Of a stretch of 64,000 nt of DNA, positions 1-8,234 are shown one piece after another. How positions within the stretch are numbered: position 1 is the stretch's first letter; the number at the start of each line of letters is the position of its first letter. Under the pieces are notes generated by a model. That model was given only the letters and a program-made list of their open reading frames with translations. It did no database searches and had not been told where the DNA came from. A program made the translations under genes and the position numbers. The DNA comes from Opitutales bacterium (lineage in GTDB: Bacteria; Verrucomicrobiota; Verrucomicrobiia; Opitutales; UBA2987), in the NCBI GenBank assembly GCA_021772515.1, contig JAJFLU010000015.1, forward strand, positions 1 through 64,000. Reading direction: 5' to 3'.

Positions 1-390
1 TCTACGCGTGCTATGAAGTCGTTGACTAAAATGCGAAAGGGGTTAACAGTGAAATGTCAATTGTTTACGCGGCTACTCATGACATGGCCCTGCACTGCGG
101 AAATTGGATATGTTTCCACAAAAACTCACGAAGAACCAAAATCAAAAAAAAGAGCATTTTTTTTGAAAAAAAGCTTGCTATACTTTTGTTTATGTGTTTA
201 AATGTTTACTATTATGAAATACCGACCTATGTATAACCTGTTTCTCACACCATCGGTAATCGAAGGATTATGGATCTATAATTTACTTTTTAGAATTTAT
301 CTGCGTTAATCTGGGTAATCCGCGAATTTGAGAATATGAATATCATGCAACCCGATCTATTCGCGGCTGCTACTATATAGATAAAGATTT
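1..390. other. gene-free leader region
   Basis: No convincing gene is visible before the DUF3179 gene. Short open frames here have no family resemblance and unlikely residue composition. The stretch is AT-rich, with an A/T run near 140-175, and contains a repeat-like motif at 297-328 described separately. It probably holds the promoter of the gene starting at 391. Confidence 0.5.
297..328. repeat. degenerate ATCTGCGTTAATC-type intergenic repeat
   Basis: The sequence has three successive near-copies of an ATCTG(C/G)GTAATC(C/T)-like word and resembles one arm of the longer element at 5861-5955. Similar degenerate ATCTGTGTAATCTG words recur between genes in many environmental bacteria, as far as I recall. 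Only one arm is clear here. Its function is unknown. Confidence 0.35.
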
Positions 391-1419
391 ATGATGACTG
401 ACACCATTGCCATATATTTTCAACGTAACCGAAACTTGTTCGTTGCCGTGTTCGGCCTCTTGGCGGGATGCTATGCTGCCGTGTCGGCAGAGGAAAAACC
501 TGAACATGAGGAAAGGGTCCGCGTGACTAAAGAAGATTTGGTAAAACTCTACGATCTCTCCAATCCACAGATCGATCTCGACCAAATGCTGGCTCCGGGC
601 GTCCCCAAGGATGGCATCCACTATTTGACGGATCCCAAGCGGGTCAAGGCCATGCAGTCGGACTACCCGAGCCTGATGGAACGCGTTGCCGTGGTGGAAA
701 TCAATGGTGAAGCCGTGGCCTACCCTCTCGGAATTCTCAATTTTCACGAGGTCGCCAATGACACCGTGGGGGGCGTCCCCATCGCGACGACCTATTGTCC
801 GCTCTGTGATTCCGTGGCGGTGCTCGACCGGCGTTTGAATGTGGCCGAAGAATCGGGCGAGAAAAAGGAAATCGTTCTCGAATTCGGCATTTCGGGATTC
901 CTCTACAATTCGAACATGGTGCTCTACGATCAAACTTCGATGGGCCTGTGGTCGCAGGTTTATTTGAAAGCTTTCACCGGAAAATTCTCTGGAAAGTCTC
1001 TCAACTACCTGCCGGTCAGCGTCATGAAATTCGGGGCATTTCGTGAAAAATACCCCGATGGCGAGGTTATGAGCGTCGATACAGGTTTCGACGAGCCCTA
1101 CGAAAGAAATCCCTACGCCGAGTATTTGACCAACGAGAAGGTTTTTCGTGACCACGATTTTGGTTTCAAAAAGGATATGCCGCCAAAAACGCTTGGCCTC
1201 GGGCTGAAAGTGGGCAATTTCACCGCCTTTGTCACAGCGGAGTTGGCCCGCAAAGGATCGGTCACAGTCGATACTCCCAACGGTCCCGCTATCGTTATCG
1301 CCGATGATGTCGGCTTGATGCTCGAATCTGCTCCCGACGGGACTCAGGCTTTGCAGACTTTCTACCATAGCTGGTCGGCATTTCATCCCAGATCAGTCGT
1401 AATCGATGTCGAAAAATAG
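391..1419 (+). CDS. DUF3179 domain-containing protein, probable lipoprotein
   Basis: The 342-residue protein matches the DUF3179 family. The clearest signature is the TYCPLCDS segment near residues 131-138, followed by the FGISGFLYNSNMVLYD block near 171-186. The N-terminus has a hydrophobic stretch (about 16-31) containing LAGC with Cys27, which fits a lipoprotein signal, so the mature protein is probably cell-envelope bound. The biochemical role of DUF3179 is not established; the paired cysteines suggest metal or redox binding but this is inference. It stands alone upstream of an outer-membrane porin-like gene, 152 bases away. A long open frame on the opposite strand is a shadow. Confidence 0.85.
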   Translation: MMTDTIAIYFQRNRNLFVAVFGLLAGCYAAVSAEEKPEHEERVRVTKEDLVKLYDLSNPQIDLDQMLAPGVPKDGIHYLTDPKRVKAMQSDYPSLMERVAVVEINGEAVAYPLGILNFHEVANDTVGGVPIATTYCPLCDSVAVLDRRLNVAEESGEKKEIVLEFGISGFLYNSNMVLYDQTSMGLWSQVYLKAFTGKFSGKSLNYLPVSVMKFGAFREKYPDGEVMSVDTGFDEPYERNPYAEYLTNEKVFRDHDFGFKKDMPPKTLGLGLKVGNFTAFVTAELARKGSVTVDTPNGPAIVIADDVGLMLESAPDGTQALQTFYHSWSAFHPRSVVIDVEK

Positions 1420-1571
1420 CAAAAACTACGCCTCAATTTCTGCGGAATACCCGATGAGTGTTTTTACTGAAACCTATCGGTTTTACTAATAATCGGCTAA
1501 CTTGCCTTTAAATCTACCGCAGTTGGTGCAATATTGTAGTCACTACCTAATTGTTACCCAACAGCAGATAA

Positions 1572-2942
1572 ATGATTAAAAAATGCCTCTCCTCAACGGC
1601 TTCAAAAGCGACTGTCGTCCTTATTGCATGCCTCCTTTTTAATCCCAACTTGTTCTCAGACCGTCCAAAATACCAGGTTCTCAGATACAACGAAAATTGG
1701 TCCAAGCTGGCCGAGAAGGAAAAAACAGACTCCTTTGACAGCCTCAAATATATCGAACTGGATTCCGGTGGAAACACCTGGTTGAGCATCGGCGGGCAGT
1801 TGCGCGAGAGAGTCGAAGCTTGGTCAGGATTTGCCTTTGGCGATGATAACGATGACGTTTTTGACCTGCACCGAATCTTTCTTCATGGAGACCTCCACGT
1901 GGGCCCCAATGTCCGCGTTTTCGCCGAATTTATCAATGCCCTCTCGACAGATCGTGACCTTCCCGGTGGGCACAGGGGGCTCGATGTGGACTCCGCAGAC
2001 CTGCTCAATGCTTTCGTCGATTTCAACCTGCCGATGGATAACGGCAGCCTGACGCTACGGATTGGGCGGCAGGAGTTTTTATTCGGCAAACAACGACTGA
2101 TAAGCCCATTGCCCTGGTCAAACACGATGCGCCGGTGGGATGCCATCAGCGGGATTCTCGTCACCGGCAACTGGAAAGTCCACGCTTTTGCCTCGAAGTT
2201 CGTGCCCGTTGACAAATACGGTTTCAACGAAGCCGATGATAGCAATAAACTTTTCGGCGTTTACGGGACTTTCAATAAATCGCTGGATGTCTATTATCTG
2301 GGACGCGATCTGGATGCCAAGGACAGCAAACGGCACACCTTGGGGCTGCGGTTTTTCGGAAAAACCAAGTCCACTCCCTTCGACTATGACATGGAGTTCG
2401 CCTATCAGTTCGGAGACGTTGGCGCCTCGGACATCAAGGCCTTCATGATCGGAAGCCAATTTGGTTACACCCTGAAAGAAAGCCAGTGGAAGCCGCGTCT
2501 CTGGCTCGGTTTCGACTACGGAAGCGGCGATGGCGACCCGAATGATGCTGAGGTGGAAACCTTTGACCAACTTTTCCCTCTCGGCCACGCCTATCTGGGC
2601 TATATCGACATCGTTGGTCGGCAAAATATCGTCGATTTCAGTCAGGGAGTGGATTTCAAGCCGACCAAGAAAATAGGGTTGAAACTGGCCAACCACTTCT
2701 TATGGCGGGCGGAAAACTCGGATGCCTTTTACAACGCCGGGGGAGGCGTAGTCCGCTCGGGAACGGCAGGAAACGATAAAGCGATCGGGAGCGAATTCGA
2801 TTTGACCGCCACCTACTCCCTCAACTCCCACACCTCGTTTTTATTCGGTTTCAGCCACTTCTTCGCCGGAGATTTCATCGAGGAAAGCGGCGCATCGAGT
2901 GATACCAACTTCTTTTACTCGCAGGTGTTGTTCCGATTCTGA
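1572..2942 (+). CDS. alginate-export-type outer membrane porin
   Basis: This 456-residue protein begins with a signal peptide (hydrophobic residues about 12-27). It continues with alternating beta-strand patterns typical of an outer-membrane barrel, and ends with Phe (FYSQVLFRF), as barrel proteins do for BAM recognition. The segment with GGQLRERVEAW, then FDLHRIFLHGDLHVGPNVRVFAEF and RIGRQEFLFGKQRLISP, is typical of the alginate export (AlgE-like) family. Related proteins pass anionic sugars or other small solutes through the outer membrane. The substrate cannot be read from sequence, and no alginate genes lie nearby. It is followed by a convergent ArsC-like gene 18 bases away. Confidence 0.8.
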   Translation: MIKKCLSSTASKATVVLIACLLFNPNLFSDRPKYQVLRYNENWSKLAEKEKTDSFDSLKYIELDSGGNTWLSIGGQLRERVEAWSGFAFGDDNDDVFDLHRIFLHGDLHVGPNVRVFAEFINALSTDRDLPGGHRGLDVDSADLLNAFVDFNLPMDNGSLTLRIGRQEFLFGKQRLISPLPWSNTMRRWDAISGILVTGNWKVHAFASKFVPVDKYGFNEADDSNKLFGVYGTFNKSLDVYYLGRDLDAKDSKRHTLGLRFFGKTKSTPFDYDMEFAYQFGDVGASDIKAFMIGSQFGYTLKESQWKPRLWLGFDYGSGDGDPNDAEVETFDQLFPLGHAYLGYIDIVGRQNIVDFSQGVDFKPTKKIGLKLANHFLWRAENSDAFYNAGGGVVRSGTAGNDKAIGSEFDLTATYSLNSHTSFLFGFSHFFAGDFIEESGASSDTNFFYSQVLFRF

Positions 2943-2960
2943 GAAAAAGCAGCAATATTC

Positions 2961-3320
2961 TCACCCACCGGATAAAAGGCGTTTTTTCCAAATCACCTCC
3001 CTGAATCCGACCAGGCCAAAACCTTCGGTCAGTAAAAACGGCCGTTTTACCAACATGCCATTGCTGTTGAGCAGCGTAAAGGCCTCCTCTGCGGACATAT
3101 CTGACAGTCGATCTTTCAATCCCATTTCCCGGTACAGCATACCGGAGGTATTGAAAAGCTTACGCAACTCCCCCTTATAGGAGTCCAGCATGAATCGCAA
3201 TTCCTCAAGAGACGGCGGGGTATCCTTAATAGACAAGTCCGTGTAGGCCAACCCATGCGAATCAAGCCATCCCAAAGCCCGACGACAAGTGCTACATTTG
3301 TGGTAAACATAAATCTTCAT
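2961..3320 (-). CDS. ArsC/Spx-family thioredoxin-fold protein
   Basis: The 119-residue protein belongs to the ArsC/Spx/YffB family. It opens with MKIYVYHKCSTC, giving a CxxC pair at Cys9 and Cys12, and keeps the family pattern of a nucleophilic Cys after the first strand. The later KRPFLLTEGFGLVGFREVIW segment (about 92-111) is the typical cis-Pro and C-terminal strand region. Members include arsenate reductases, Spx-type RNA polymerase regulators and uncharacterised reductases. The CxxC pair fits the Spx/MgsR-like or YffB-like branch better than classical ArsC. No ars genes are adjacent, so an arsenic role is not supported. It is convergent with the porin gene. Confidence 0.8.
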   Translation of the reverse strand: MKIYVYHKCSTCRRALGWLDSHGLAYTDLSIKDTPPSLEELRFMLDSYKGELRKLFNTSGMLYREMGLKDRLSDMSAEEAFTLLNSNGMLVKRPFLLTEGFGLVGFREVIWKKRLLSGG

Positions 3321-3382
3321 TTACGAAACAACCAGTTGTGATAAAAGCTCTCAGGCTTAAAGAGAATATTATTCTCCAGACT

Positions 3383-3673
3383 TCAAGCCGTGGCCGAAAC
3401 CCGATATTTTGCTAAATCAACCTCGACCCGAGTCAGAAAATCGTCTGCTGCGTAGAAATCTGGTTCATTCTGTAAATGAAAGTTGATGCCCTTGGCTTCT
3501 GGCAAAATATCCCCATCTTCAGCCATGCATTTAAGATGACCGTCTAACGCTTCCCTAAATCGATCCAAAGTTTCTTCGACCGTGCTACCAATTGCAATGC
3601 AACCGAGGACATCCGGCGAATAGGCACCATAATTGTCCGACCCTTTTTCAATGACTACAATATATCTTTCCAT
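3383..3673 (-). CDS. hicB: HicB-type antitoxin
   Basis: This 96-residue protein matches HicB, the antitoxin and autorepressor of type II HicAB systems. The N-terminal half (YIVVIEKGSDNYGAYSPDVLGCIAIGSTVEETL) is the partially degraded RNase-H-like fold typical of HicB, with the SPDVLGC turn near residues 19-25. The C-terminal part should hold the DNA-binding segment, though no clear helix-turn-helix or ribbon-helix-helix can be assigned. It lies 70 bases downstream of the toxin gene on the same strand, giving the usual hicA-hicB order. Both frames are intact. Confidence 0.85.
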   Translation of the reverse strand: MERYIVVIEKGSDNYGAYSPDVLGCIAIGSTVEETLDRFREALDGHLKCMAEDGDILPEAKGINFHLQNEPDFYAADDFLTRVEVDLAKYRVSATA

Positions 3674-3743
3674 AATTTTATCTCTTGGTGGTTCAATCTA
3701 ATGATTTTTTTGGATTTGGCAAGAGTCCGAAAAAACCTGATTG

Positions 3744-3926
3744 TTAAAGCCCGGCTTGCCGCATTATGCTCTTTTCTGTCTTTGGTGGTGGAGTTTCCGC
3801 GGGCTTACCGGGCACAGTCACCTTACCTGGTTTAAACGGGTGCTTGAAATGCCGATGGCTGCCGGTTTGAGAAACCTGATACCACCCATCTTCTTTGAGG
3901 AGTTTCAATAGTTCTCTAATTTTCAT
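3744..3926 (-). CDS. hicA: HicA-type mRNA interferase toxin
   Basis: The 60-residue protein is a complete HicA toxin. It has the start KIRELLKLLKEDGWY, the catalytic-loop motif GSHRHFKHP (His at about residue 24), and the conserved C-terminal S-I-x-R-Q-A-G-L end. HicA is a dsRNA-binding-fold ribonuclease that cleaves mRNA when not bound by HicB. The PAETPPPK loop before the last helix is Pro-rich compared with common HicA sequences. The region upstream (3927-4000) contains an AT-rich palindrome AAAAAATATATTTTT that could be part of the autoregulated promoter, but no operator is demonstrated. Confidence 0.85.
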   Translation of the reverse strand: MKIRELLKLLKEDGWYQVSQTGSHRHFKHPFKPGKVTVPGKPAETPPPKTEKSIMRQAGL

Positions 3927-4097
3927 GGCTACAGTGATATGATTTTACATTCTAAGGAGCCCGTAACAATTTAAAAAATATATTTTTCGAGTATGGACGA
4001 TCCTAATATTCTTGTTACTTTTTTGATACTAAAGATTGGGTTCTTCGTAATAAAATCCCATAGACCTCGTAGGCTTCGATTCGCCAAAGAATTTTGA

Positions 4098-5360
4098 ATG
4101 ATGGAACAGAGTAAAAACACGGCTTCAGCTCCTTTTCATGTGATGACCAAGCCGATTGGTCCCCGCTGCAATATCGATTGCAAATACTGTTTCTATCTGG
4201 AAAAGGAGAAGCTTTTTCCGCGTGGTGAAAACCTGCGTATGCCTCAGGATGTGCTGGAAATTTACGTCCGCCAATACATCGAGGCACAGCCGGGCAATGA
4301 GGTCACTTTTGCCTGGCAGGGGGGTGAGCCAACTCTCATGGGGGTGGATTTCTTTCGCCAAGCCGTGGCGCTGCAGAAAAAATACGGCGCGGGCAGGAAA
4401 ATTGAAAACGCTTTTCAAACCAATGCCACATTGCTGGACGACGAATGGTGCCGTTTTTTCAAGGAAAACGATTTCCTCGTCGGCATCAGTATCGACGGTC
4501 CCCGCGATCTGCACGATACCTACCGGGTGGACCGCAAGCAAAACTCCACCTTCGACCGCGTCATGCGGGGAATCGGGCTTTGCCGGAGGCATGGCGTGCA
4601 GTTCAACACCCTCACCTGCGTCACCCGCAAAAACTCCCGCAAACCGCTCGAAGTTTATAATTTCTTAAAGAAGATTGGTTCGCGATATATGCAGTTCATC
4701 CCAATCGTGGAACGGAAACCGGATGCCGATGCCCTCAAGCTCGATCTTACGCTGGCAACCCCGCCCGAACCAGATGCGGAGGATGAGGAAAGCCGCGCGG
4801 TTACCCCCTGGAGTGTGCTCCCAAGGGATTACGGAGTGTTCTTAACTACAATCTTCGACCAATGGGTGCGCCATGATGTGGGCCAAACTTTCGTGCAAAT
4901 TTTCGATGTGGCTTTGGGCAACTGGATGGGCGTGGGCGGCGGGTTATGCATTTTCAGCGAAAATTGCGGTCGAGCCCTCGCCATCGAGCACAACGGCGAC
5001 CTCTACGCCTGCGATCACTATGTTTACCCCCAATACCTCCAGGGAAATATCCGCGATAAAAGCATCGCTGAAATGGTGGAATCCCCGGAGATGAAAAAAT
5101 TCGGCAAGGACAAATCGGACACCCTGCCCGGCTATTGCCGCCGTTGCGAATTCCGCTTCGCCTGCCACGGAGAATGCCCGAAACATCGTTTCATGAAAAC
5201 TCCCGATGGTGAACCCGGCCTCAACTACCTCTGCCCCGCCTACAAAAAATTCTACGCCCACATCGACCCCCATATGAAAACCATGGGGCAATTGCTCAGG
5301 CAAAACCAGCCACCCGCCACCATCATGGAAATGCTGAAAAAGGGGCTCGTCGGGGTGTAA
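4098..5360 (+). CDS. anaerobic sulfatase-maturating enzyme (radical SAM/SPASM)
   Basis: The 420-residue protein is an anSME-type radical SAM enzyme. The CNIDCKYC motif gives the CX3CX2C cluster ligands Cys24, Cys28 and Cys31, followed by the family signature FYLEKE. A GGEPT motif lies near residue 75. The C-terminal half carries the SPASM-type Cys set for auxiliary clusters (GGLCIFSENCGRALAIEHNGDLYACDHY, then YCRRCEFRFACHGECPKHR and LCPAY). Such enzymes oxidise an active-site Cys or Ser of sulfatases to formylglycine. No sulfatase gene is in this window, so its client must be elsewhere. It is followed by a dUTPase gene after 82 bases. Confidence 0.88.
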   Translation: MMEQSKNTASAPFHVMTKPIGPRCNIDCKYCFYLEKEKLFPRGENLRMPQDVLEIYVRQYIEAQPGNEVTFAWQGGEPTLMGVDFFRQAVALQKKYGAGRKIENAFQTNATLLDDEWCRFFKENDFLVGISIDGPRDLHDTYRVDRKQNSTFDRVMRGIGLCRRHGVQFNTLTCVTRKNSRKPLEVYNFLKKIGSRYMQFIPIVERKPDADALKLDLTLATPPEPDAEDEESRAVTPWSVLPRDYGVFLTTIFDQWVRHDVGQTFVQIFDVALGNWMGVGGGLCIFSENCGRALAIEHNGDLYACDHYVYPQYLQGNIRDKSIAEMVESPEMKKFGKDKSDTLPGYCRRCEFRFACHGECPKHRFMKTPDGEPGLNYLCPAYKKFYAHIDPHMKTMGQLLRQNQPPATIMEMLKKGLVGV

Positions 5361-5442
5361 TGTGAATAGCTGGCAATAACTATTCCAACCACAATACAAT
5401 TTCTGATTGCTCCCATTTTTATCGCTTCTGTAATTTGAAGGG

Positions 5443-5820
5443 ATGGAGAATGTAAGGCTAGACGAATTGTTTTCGATGCAAAAGGCTCTCAACGAGCGCA
5501 TTGGTGTTTACACCGATAACCTGGATGAGGAGGAAAAAACGAAATGGGTGCTCAATTACACCCGCGCCATGGAGCAGGAACTGGCCGAGCTGGTCGATTC
5601 GGTGCCCTGGAAATGGTGGGCAAAGTATCAGGAATTCGACGAGCAAAATGCCAAAGTCGAGGTGGTCGATCTCTTTCACTTCCTGATTTCACTGGCACAG
5701 GTGCTCGGAATGAGCGCCGAGGATGTTCACCGGGCCTATCTTGAGAAAAATAAAGTCAACCACCAGAGACAGGAAAGCGGCTACGCGGAAAAAGACCACG
5801 AGGACTCCCGCCATATCTAG
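5443..5820 (+). CDS. dimeric-type dUTP diphosphatase (all-alpha NTP-PPase)
   Basis: This 125-residue protein resembles the dimeric dUTPase_2/MazG-like all-alpha NTP pyrophosphatase family. The metal-binding helices are visible as MEQELAELVDSVPWKWW (ExxE pattern, about residues 44-60) and VEVVDLFHFLISLA (ExxD pattern, about 71-84). The tail has the family K-N-x-V-N-H-x-R-Q-x-x-G-Y segment. It should hydrolyse dUTP or a related nucleotide to the monophosphate, limiting uracil in DNA. A GAAGGG stretch six bases before ATG is a reasonable ribosome-binding site. The gene is the last on this strand before a long convergent gap. Confidence 0.8.
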   Translation: MENVRLDELFSMQKALNERIGVYTDNLDEEEKTKWVLNYTRAMEQELAELVDSVPWKWWAKYQEFDEQNAKVEVVDLFHFLISLAQVLGMSAEDVHRAYLEKNKVNHQRQESGYAEKDHEDSRHI

Positions 5821-5860
5821 CCCGCCAACCACCTTCCAAATCTAGCTGCCAGGCCCATTT

Positions 5861-5955
5861 ATTAATCACCGATTACACAGACGACTCCCACACACTGTAT
5901 TTTTATCTGTGTAAGTCTGCGTACCGAGCGAAGCGACATCCTCCAATCTGTGGTT
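5861..5955. repeat. imperfect inverted intergenic repeat (GATTACACAGA / TCTGTGTAAGTC)
   Basis: The left arm GATTACACAGA (5871-5881) is the reverse complement of TCTGTGTAATC, found with one inserted base as TCTGTGTAAGTC (5906-5917). The right arm then continues with GCGTACCGAGCGAAGCGACATC and a second ATCTGTGGTTTT word (5946-5957). The GAGCGAAGCGA core is a short word that looks inserted between the two ATCTGTG words. A weaker relative is at 297-328. No coding sequence is associated. Confidence 0.5.
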
Positions 5956-6031
5956 TTATTCAATCCCGCGAATTTCTACGATTTTTGCCTTTAGGTTGGA
6001 GAAAATTCCACCGATTTGTATTATCAACGAA

Positions 6032-6068
6032 AACAGGACGGGCCCGTTTTACCGGAACCCGCCCTGTT
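6032..6068. terminator. GC-rich stem-loop, candidate bidirectional terminator
   Basis: AACAGGACGGG (6032-6042) pairs with CCCGCCCTGTT (6058-6068) with a single A-C mismatch, and an inner CCG/CGG pair surrounds a short T-rich loop. It lies between convergent genes, as expected for a shared terminator. There is no T-run after either arm, so it is not a classical intrinsic terminator. Confidence 0.35.
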
Positions 6069-6440
6069 CGTAGCAGTAGTGGCAATAACTACTAATTATA
6101 GCAGCTAAACCCACATATCATTTTCTCCGACCTCCCCAAAAGGGGAGACCATGAGAAAATTTATTTCTACCCCCCCGGTAGAAAATATTTAACGCCACAA
6201 CCAGGAATTTTAATAAATCCCTTCGATCCGTAACTCTCGAATATTCCTGATTTCATTTCTTTTTTTATGATGCTTAAGTAAATAACTTTATGGGTATTTA
6301 ACTTTAATTACATCATAGGGAGTTTACCCTAAATATCAACTCGGAAAGACCCAGTTTCGGTTAATTAAATGTAAATTTTGCATTCAATAACCCACTACAA
6401 CGCAAGTACATGCGAGATATTTAAAACTATTGTAACAGAG

Positions 6441-6474
6441 TTGTAAAAAGTATGCTAACACTTTTGTAAAAAGT
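6441..6474. repeat. direct repeat TTGTAAAAAGT x2, 23-base period
   Basis: TTGTAAAAAGT occurs exactly at 6441-6451 and 6464-6474, and a shorter TTGTAA lies just upstream at 6430-6435. The second copy also forms CACTTTT-GTA-AAAAGTG, a perfect 7-base inverted repeat (6459-6475). The spacing of 23 bases is close to two helical turns, which would suit paired protein binding, but no promoter is evident. Function unknown. Confidence 0.4.
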
Positions 6475-6523
6475 GCCCGACTTCAACTCATCGGCTTCCT
6501 AATTCCGAAAATTCCACAGATTA

Positions 6524-6587
6524 GCGCATATTAAAACGATACCTTCTGGAGTTTTCCTCAAGTAGTAAGAGGAAATCTAATATGCGC
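6524..6587. repeat. nested palindrome at the glgA 3' end
   Basis: An outer perfect 10-base pair GCGCATATTA (6524-6533) and TAATATGCGC (6578-6587) encloses an inner perfect 7-base pair TTTCCTC (6553-6559) and GAGGAAA (6569-6575). The outer right arm contains part of the glgA stop codon and last codons. It may stabilise or end the glgA transcript, but a T-run is missing. Confidence 0.45.
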
Positions 6588-8061
6588 GCAAATGATGCGC
6601 TTGCTTGCGTACCTCCACCGCCCAACGATATATATTCTCGTAGGTCGCCGCAGGTTTTTTCCAGGAAAAATCTTTCTTCATTCCATTTAACCGCATCCGG
6701 TTATATTCTTCCGGTTTTTCAATATAGGTATCGGCAGCGCTGCCCATCGCCAAGCCGAGGTCTGCCGATTCTGCATCCGCGAACATGATTCCGGTGGCAG
6801 CGGAATAGTCACCATCAATCGCCCCATCGATTGTATCAATCAAACCGCCAGTCGAGCGAGCAACGGGTGGGGCTCCGTATCGCATGGCATACATTTGGCT
6901 GAGCCCACAGGGCTCGAAACGGCTTGGCATGGTAAAATAGTCGGATCCCGCATATACCCTATGGGCCAATTCATCGCTGAAACCAATATGCACTCCCACC
7001 CTGCCCGCATACCGTTCGGCTAATTCCAGGAATTTCTTTTCAATCTCCTTATCTCCCGTCCCAAGCAAGGCGATTTGCACATCTTTGGTCTCCATGATTC
7101 CAGGAATCGCCTCGGCCAGCAAATCCAGGCCCTTTTGGTGGTAGAGGCGCGAAACCATCCCGAACAGCGGAACAGCAGGCTTCCCCTCCAGTTTCAATTC
7201 TTTTTGCAAAACCGCTTTGCAGGCATCCTTACCTTTGGTATCTCGACAGGAAAAATTGGCTGGCAGCAGTGGATCGCTCTCGGGATTCCAAATATCGGTA
7301 TCGATGCCGTTGATTTCGCCGATGAGATCGGCAGCCCTGAATTTCAGTATATGGTGCAGACCACACCCGTTGGCCGGCTCCAGAATCTCCCGGGCATATT
7401 CGGGACTCACAGTGGTTATCTTGGTCGCATTATAGATGCCGCCCTTTAAAAAATTGACACTCCCCATCGACTCCAGGCAATCGGGCCTGTAAACGGATCT
7501 GGGCAGGTTCGCATATTCAATGCTCGAAAACGGAAACATTCCCTGATGCTGCAAATTATGGATCGTGAGAACACTCGCCGCTCTACCCAAAGGTTCATAA
7601 AAATCGTTGGTGTTTAGAAAGACCGGCACGAGCGCGGTAGGCCAGTCGTGGCAATGAATAACGTCGGGCATCCATCCCAAATAATAACACAGGTTGAGCG
7701 CTGCGCGGCTCAGAAAAACAAATCGGCGGTCTTCATCGGCGGGCCCTTTACCGGAATTCCCATAAACTTCGGGGCGGTCGTAAAATTCGTTGAACTCAAT
7801 AAAGTACACTTCGACCGCGGACCCCGGCAGCCGTGTTTCCCAAATTCGGCATTGTTGGTCACTCTCGCCCACATTGACGGTTAATGGGGTATCGTAGGGA
7901 ATCCATTTCTCCGTTTTCTTGATTCCCGCATAGAGTGGGCAAACCACCCTGACTTCATGCCCCAAAGCGGCCAATTCCTTCGGCAACGCCCCCACCACAT
8001 CGGCCAACCCCCCCACTTTAATCAGGGGCGCCGCTTCGGACGCTATCATGAAAATTTTCAT
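6577..8061 (-). CDS. glgA: glycogen synthase (ADP-glucose type)
   Basis: The 494-residue protein is a GT5-family glycogen/starch synthase that extends alpha-1,4-glucan from ADP-glucose. The N-terminal KVGGLADVVGALP (Lys15 to about 27) is the ADP-glucose binding signature. The C-terminal Rossmann domain has FGMVSRLYHQKGLDLL, then SRFEPCGLSQMYAMRYG and a STGGL loop. Length matches bacterial GlgA. Neither glgB, glgC nor glgP is in the window, so the glycogen pathway is dispersed. The start ATG lies in an AT-rich leader with GGAAACTTG rather than a canonical ribosome-binding site upstream on its strand. A nested palindrome overlaps the 3' end. Confidence 0.96.
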   Translation of the reverse strand: MKIFMIASEAAPLIKVGGLADVVGALPKELAALGHEVRVVCPLYAGIKKTEKWIPYDTPLTVNVGESDQQCRIWETRLPGSAVEVYFIEFNEFYDRPEVYGNSGKGPADEDRRFVFLSRAALNLCYYLGWMPDVIHCHDWPTALVPVFLNTNDFYEPLGRAASVLTIHNLQHQGMFPFSSIEYANLPRSVYRPDCLESMGSVNFLKGGIYNATKITTVSPEYAREILEPANGCGLHHILKFRAADLIGEINGIDTDIWNPESDPLLPANFSCRDTKGKDACKAVLQKELKLEGKPAVPLFGMVSRLYHQKGLDLLAEAIPGIMETKDVQIALLGTGDKEIEKKFLELAERYAGRVGVHIGFSDELAHRVYAGSDYFTMPSRFEPCGLSQMYAMRYGAPPVARSTGGLIDTIDGAIDGDYSAATGIMFADAESADLGLAMGSAADTYIEKPEEYNRMRLNGMKKDFSWKKPAATYENIYRWAVEVRKQAHHLRAY

Positions 8062-8234
8062 GGAAACTTGATAATGACAAAAAAATTACCTCCCCTCCCC
8101 AAGTCGGAAAGATTTCATCCAGTTTCTTTATTGATCGAGTAACTGTGTCCAGGAGATAGAGGAAAACCAACTACAATGCCTCCAATCCGATTCAGGTCAA
8201 GACTGGCGATTGGACCTCCGACCCGCGCAAACCT

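Larger units (their letters stand above)
5821..6576. other. long convergent gap with palindromes and repeats
   Basis: This 756-base gap separates two convergent genes and has no credible coding frame. It holds a repeat-like element (5861-5955), a GC-rich stem-loop (6032-6068), a small CTCCCC-AAAA-GGGGAG hairpin (6132-6147), an 11-base direct repeat (6441-6474) and a nested palindrome reaching the glgA stop codon (6524-6587). The second half is strongly AT-rich. Such length is unusual for a convergent gap; a small RNA or mobile-element remnant is possible but not shown. Confidence 0.6.

Noticed and set aside
13-236. Two short open frames near the window start
   Set aside because: No family pattern or ribosome-binding site, and overlapping frames with composition expected from AT-rich non-coding DNA.
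373-1386. 337-codon open frame opposite the DUF3179 gene
   Set aside because: It has no family resemblance, is His/Arg-rich as expected for an antisense shadow, and fully overlaps a well-supported gene.
1470-1483. AAACC-TATC-GGTTT hairpin after the DUF3179 gene as a terminator
   Set aside because: The stem is only five mostly A-T pairs and the T-run is short, which is close to chance in this AT-rich DNA.
2961-3320. Arsenate reductase in an arsenic-resistance operon
   Set aside because: No other ars genes are near, and the CxxC pair fits the Spx/YffB branch rather than classical ArsC.
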